From assembly GCA_004296145.1 (NCBI GenBank), contig SEBM01000176.1:1-7721 (forward strand): a DNA stretch of 7,721 bases, read 5' to 3'. Shown here one piece after another: positions 7,602-7,721 of the stretch. How positions within the stretch are numbered: the first letter of the stretch is position 1; every line of letters starts with the position of its first letter. Position numbers and translations under genes: made by a program. The notes beneath the pieces are model-generated. The model had not been told where the DNA came from. It searched no databases and saw nothing but the letters and a program-made list of their open reading frames with translations. The stretch is from Flavobacterium sp. GTDB taxonomy: Bacteria > Bacteroidota > Bacteroidia > Flavobacteriales > Flavobacteriaceae.

Positions 7602-7721
7602 AGTTAGTTAATTGTTTTAAGTTATTAATGGTTTAGTATCTAGTGGTTTTATTTTAAAATTTAATAAGCTCTCATCAATAATCATAAGGCTTTAGGGTTA
7701 CAATAATGCCTTTAGTTATTG
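7602..7721 (-). promoter_or_regulatory. upstream leader/promoter region of the susC operon
   Basis: This AT-rich stretch precedes the susC ATG and holds no gene. On the - strand a weak -7-like TAAATTTT lies at 7656-7663 (seven of eight to TAnnTTTG), with only a poor -33 candidate (TATG at 7683-7686) 19 bases upstream. A weak promoter would fit a locus that needs an activator. The leader next to the ATG (ACAATTAACTAACT) has no Shine-Dalgarno-like GGAGG, which is normal in this phylum. The upstream end is cut by the window edge. Confidence 0.4.
7688..7715. repeat. pair of 8-bp direct repeats, candidate operator for the susC operon
   Basis: GGCTTTAG at 7688-7695 and GCCTTTAG at 7708-7715 agree at seven of eight positions. 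They are spaced exactly 20 bp apart, about two helical turns, so they would face the same side of the DNA. Read in the direction of the operon they are CTAAAGSC, just upstream of the weak -33 candidate, where an activator would be expected to bind. Chance similarity in AT-rich DNA is a real alternative. Confidence 0.25.

Noticed and set aside
7686..7712. Inverted repeat AAGGC/GCCTT upstream of susC, as a possible hairpin.
   Set aside because: Five base pairs with a 17-base loop is too weak; the same bases are better explained as the direct repeat GSCTTTAG.

Overview
The window looks like a chromosomal segment from a member of the Bacteroidota, most likely Flavobacteriaceae and Flavobacterium-like. 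The reasons are the low GC content, the A-rich leaders without strong Shine-Dalgarno sequences, a SusC/SusD pair, Bacteroidota-type lipoprotein signals, and a small protein of a kind I associate with flavobacteria. The species cannot be named from this sequence alone.

Left part (1-940, + strand): after a short AT-rich leader with a possible Bacteroidota-type promoter comes a 66-residue conserved-looking protein of unknown function. It is followed 40 bases later by a 190-residue pentapeptide-repeat protein that is Qnr-like in layout. The pair probably forms one transcript, ending at a strong hairpin with a T-run at 903-939. The hairpin also has a T-tract on the other strand, so it can serve the converging operon too.

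Right part (963-7601, - strand): a tight three-gene operon, read from right to left. It encodes a SusC-type TonB-dependent outer-membrane transporter (1082 aa), a SusD-type surface glycan-binding lipoprotein (599 aa), and a 521-aa surface lipoprotein with two fibronectin-III-like domains followed by a parallel beta-helix resembling the DUF4957/DUF5123 families. Gaps are 20 and 4 bases. This is the import and binding module of a polysaccharide utilization locus. The third protein points towards pectin-type glycans by family association, but no polysaccharide lyase or glycoside hydrolase gene lies in the window. Enzymes and regulator, if linked, must lie beyond 7721 or elsewhere.

The 120 bases upstream of susC carry a pair of GSCTTTAG direct repeats exactly 20 bp apart, a candidate regulator site. 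No RNA genes, insertion sequences, CRISPR arrays or phage genes were seen. Nothing here clearly amounts to an undescribed system. The most interesting items are the non-enzymatic beta-helix lipoprotein, the cysteine ladder of the pentapeptide protein, and its small unknown partner.
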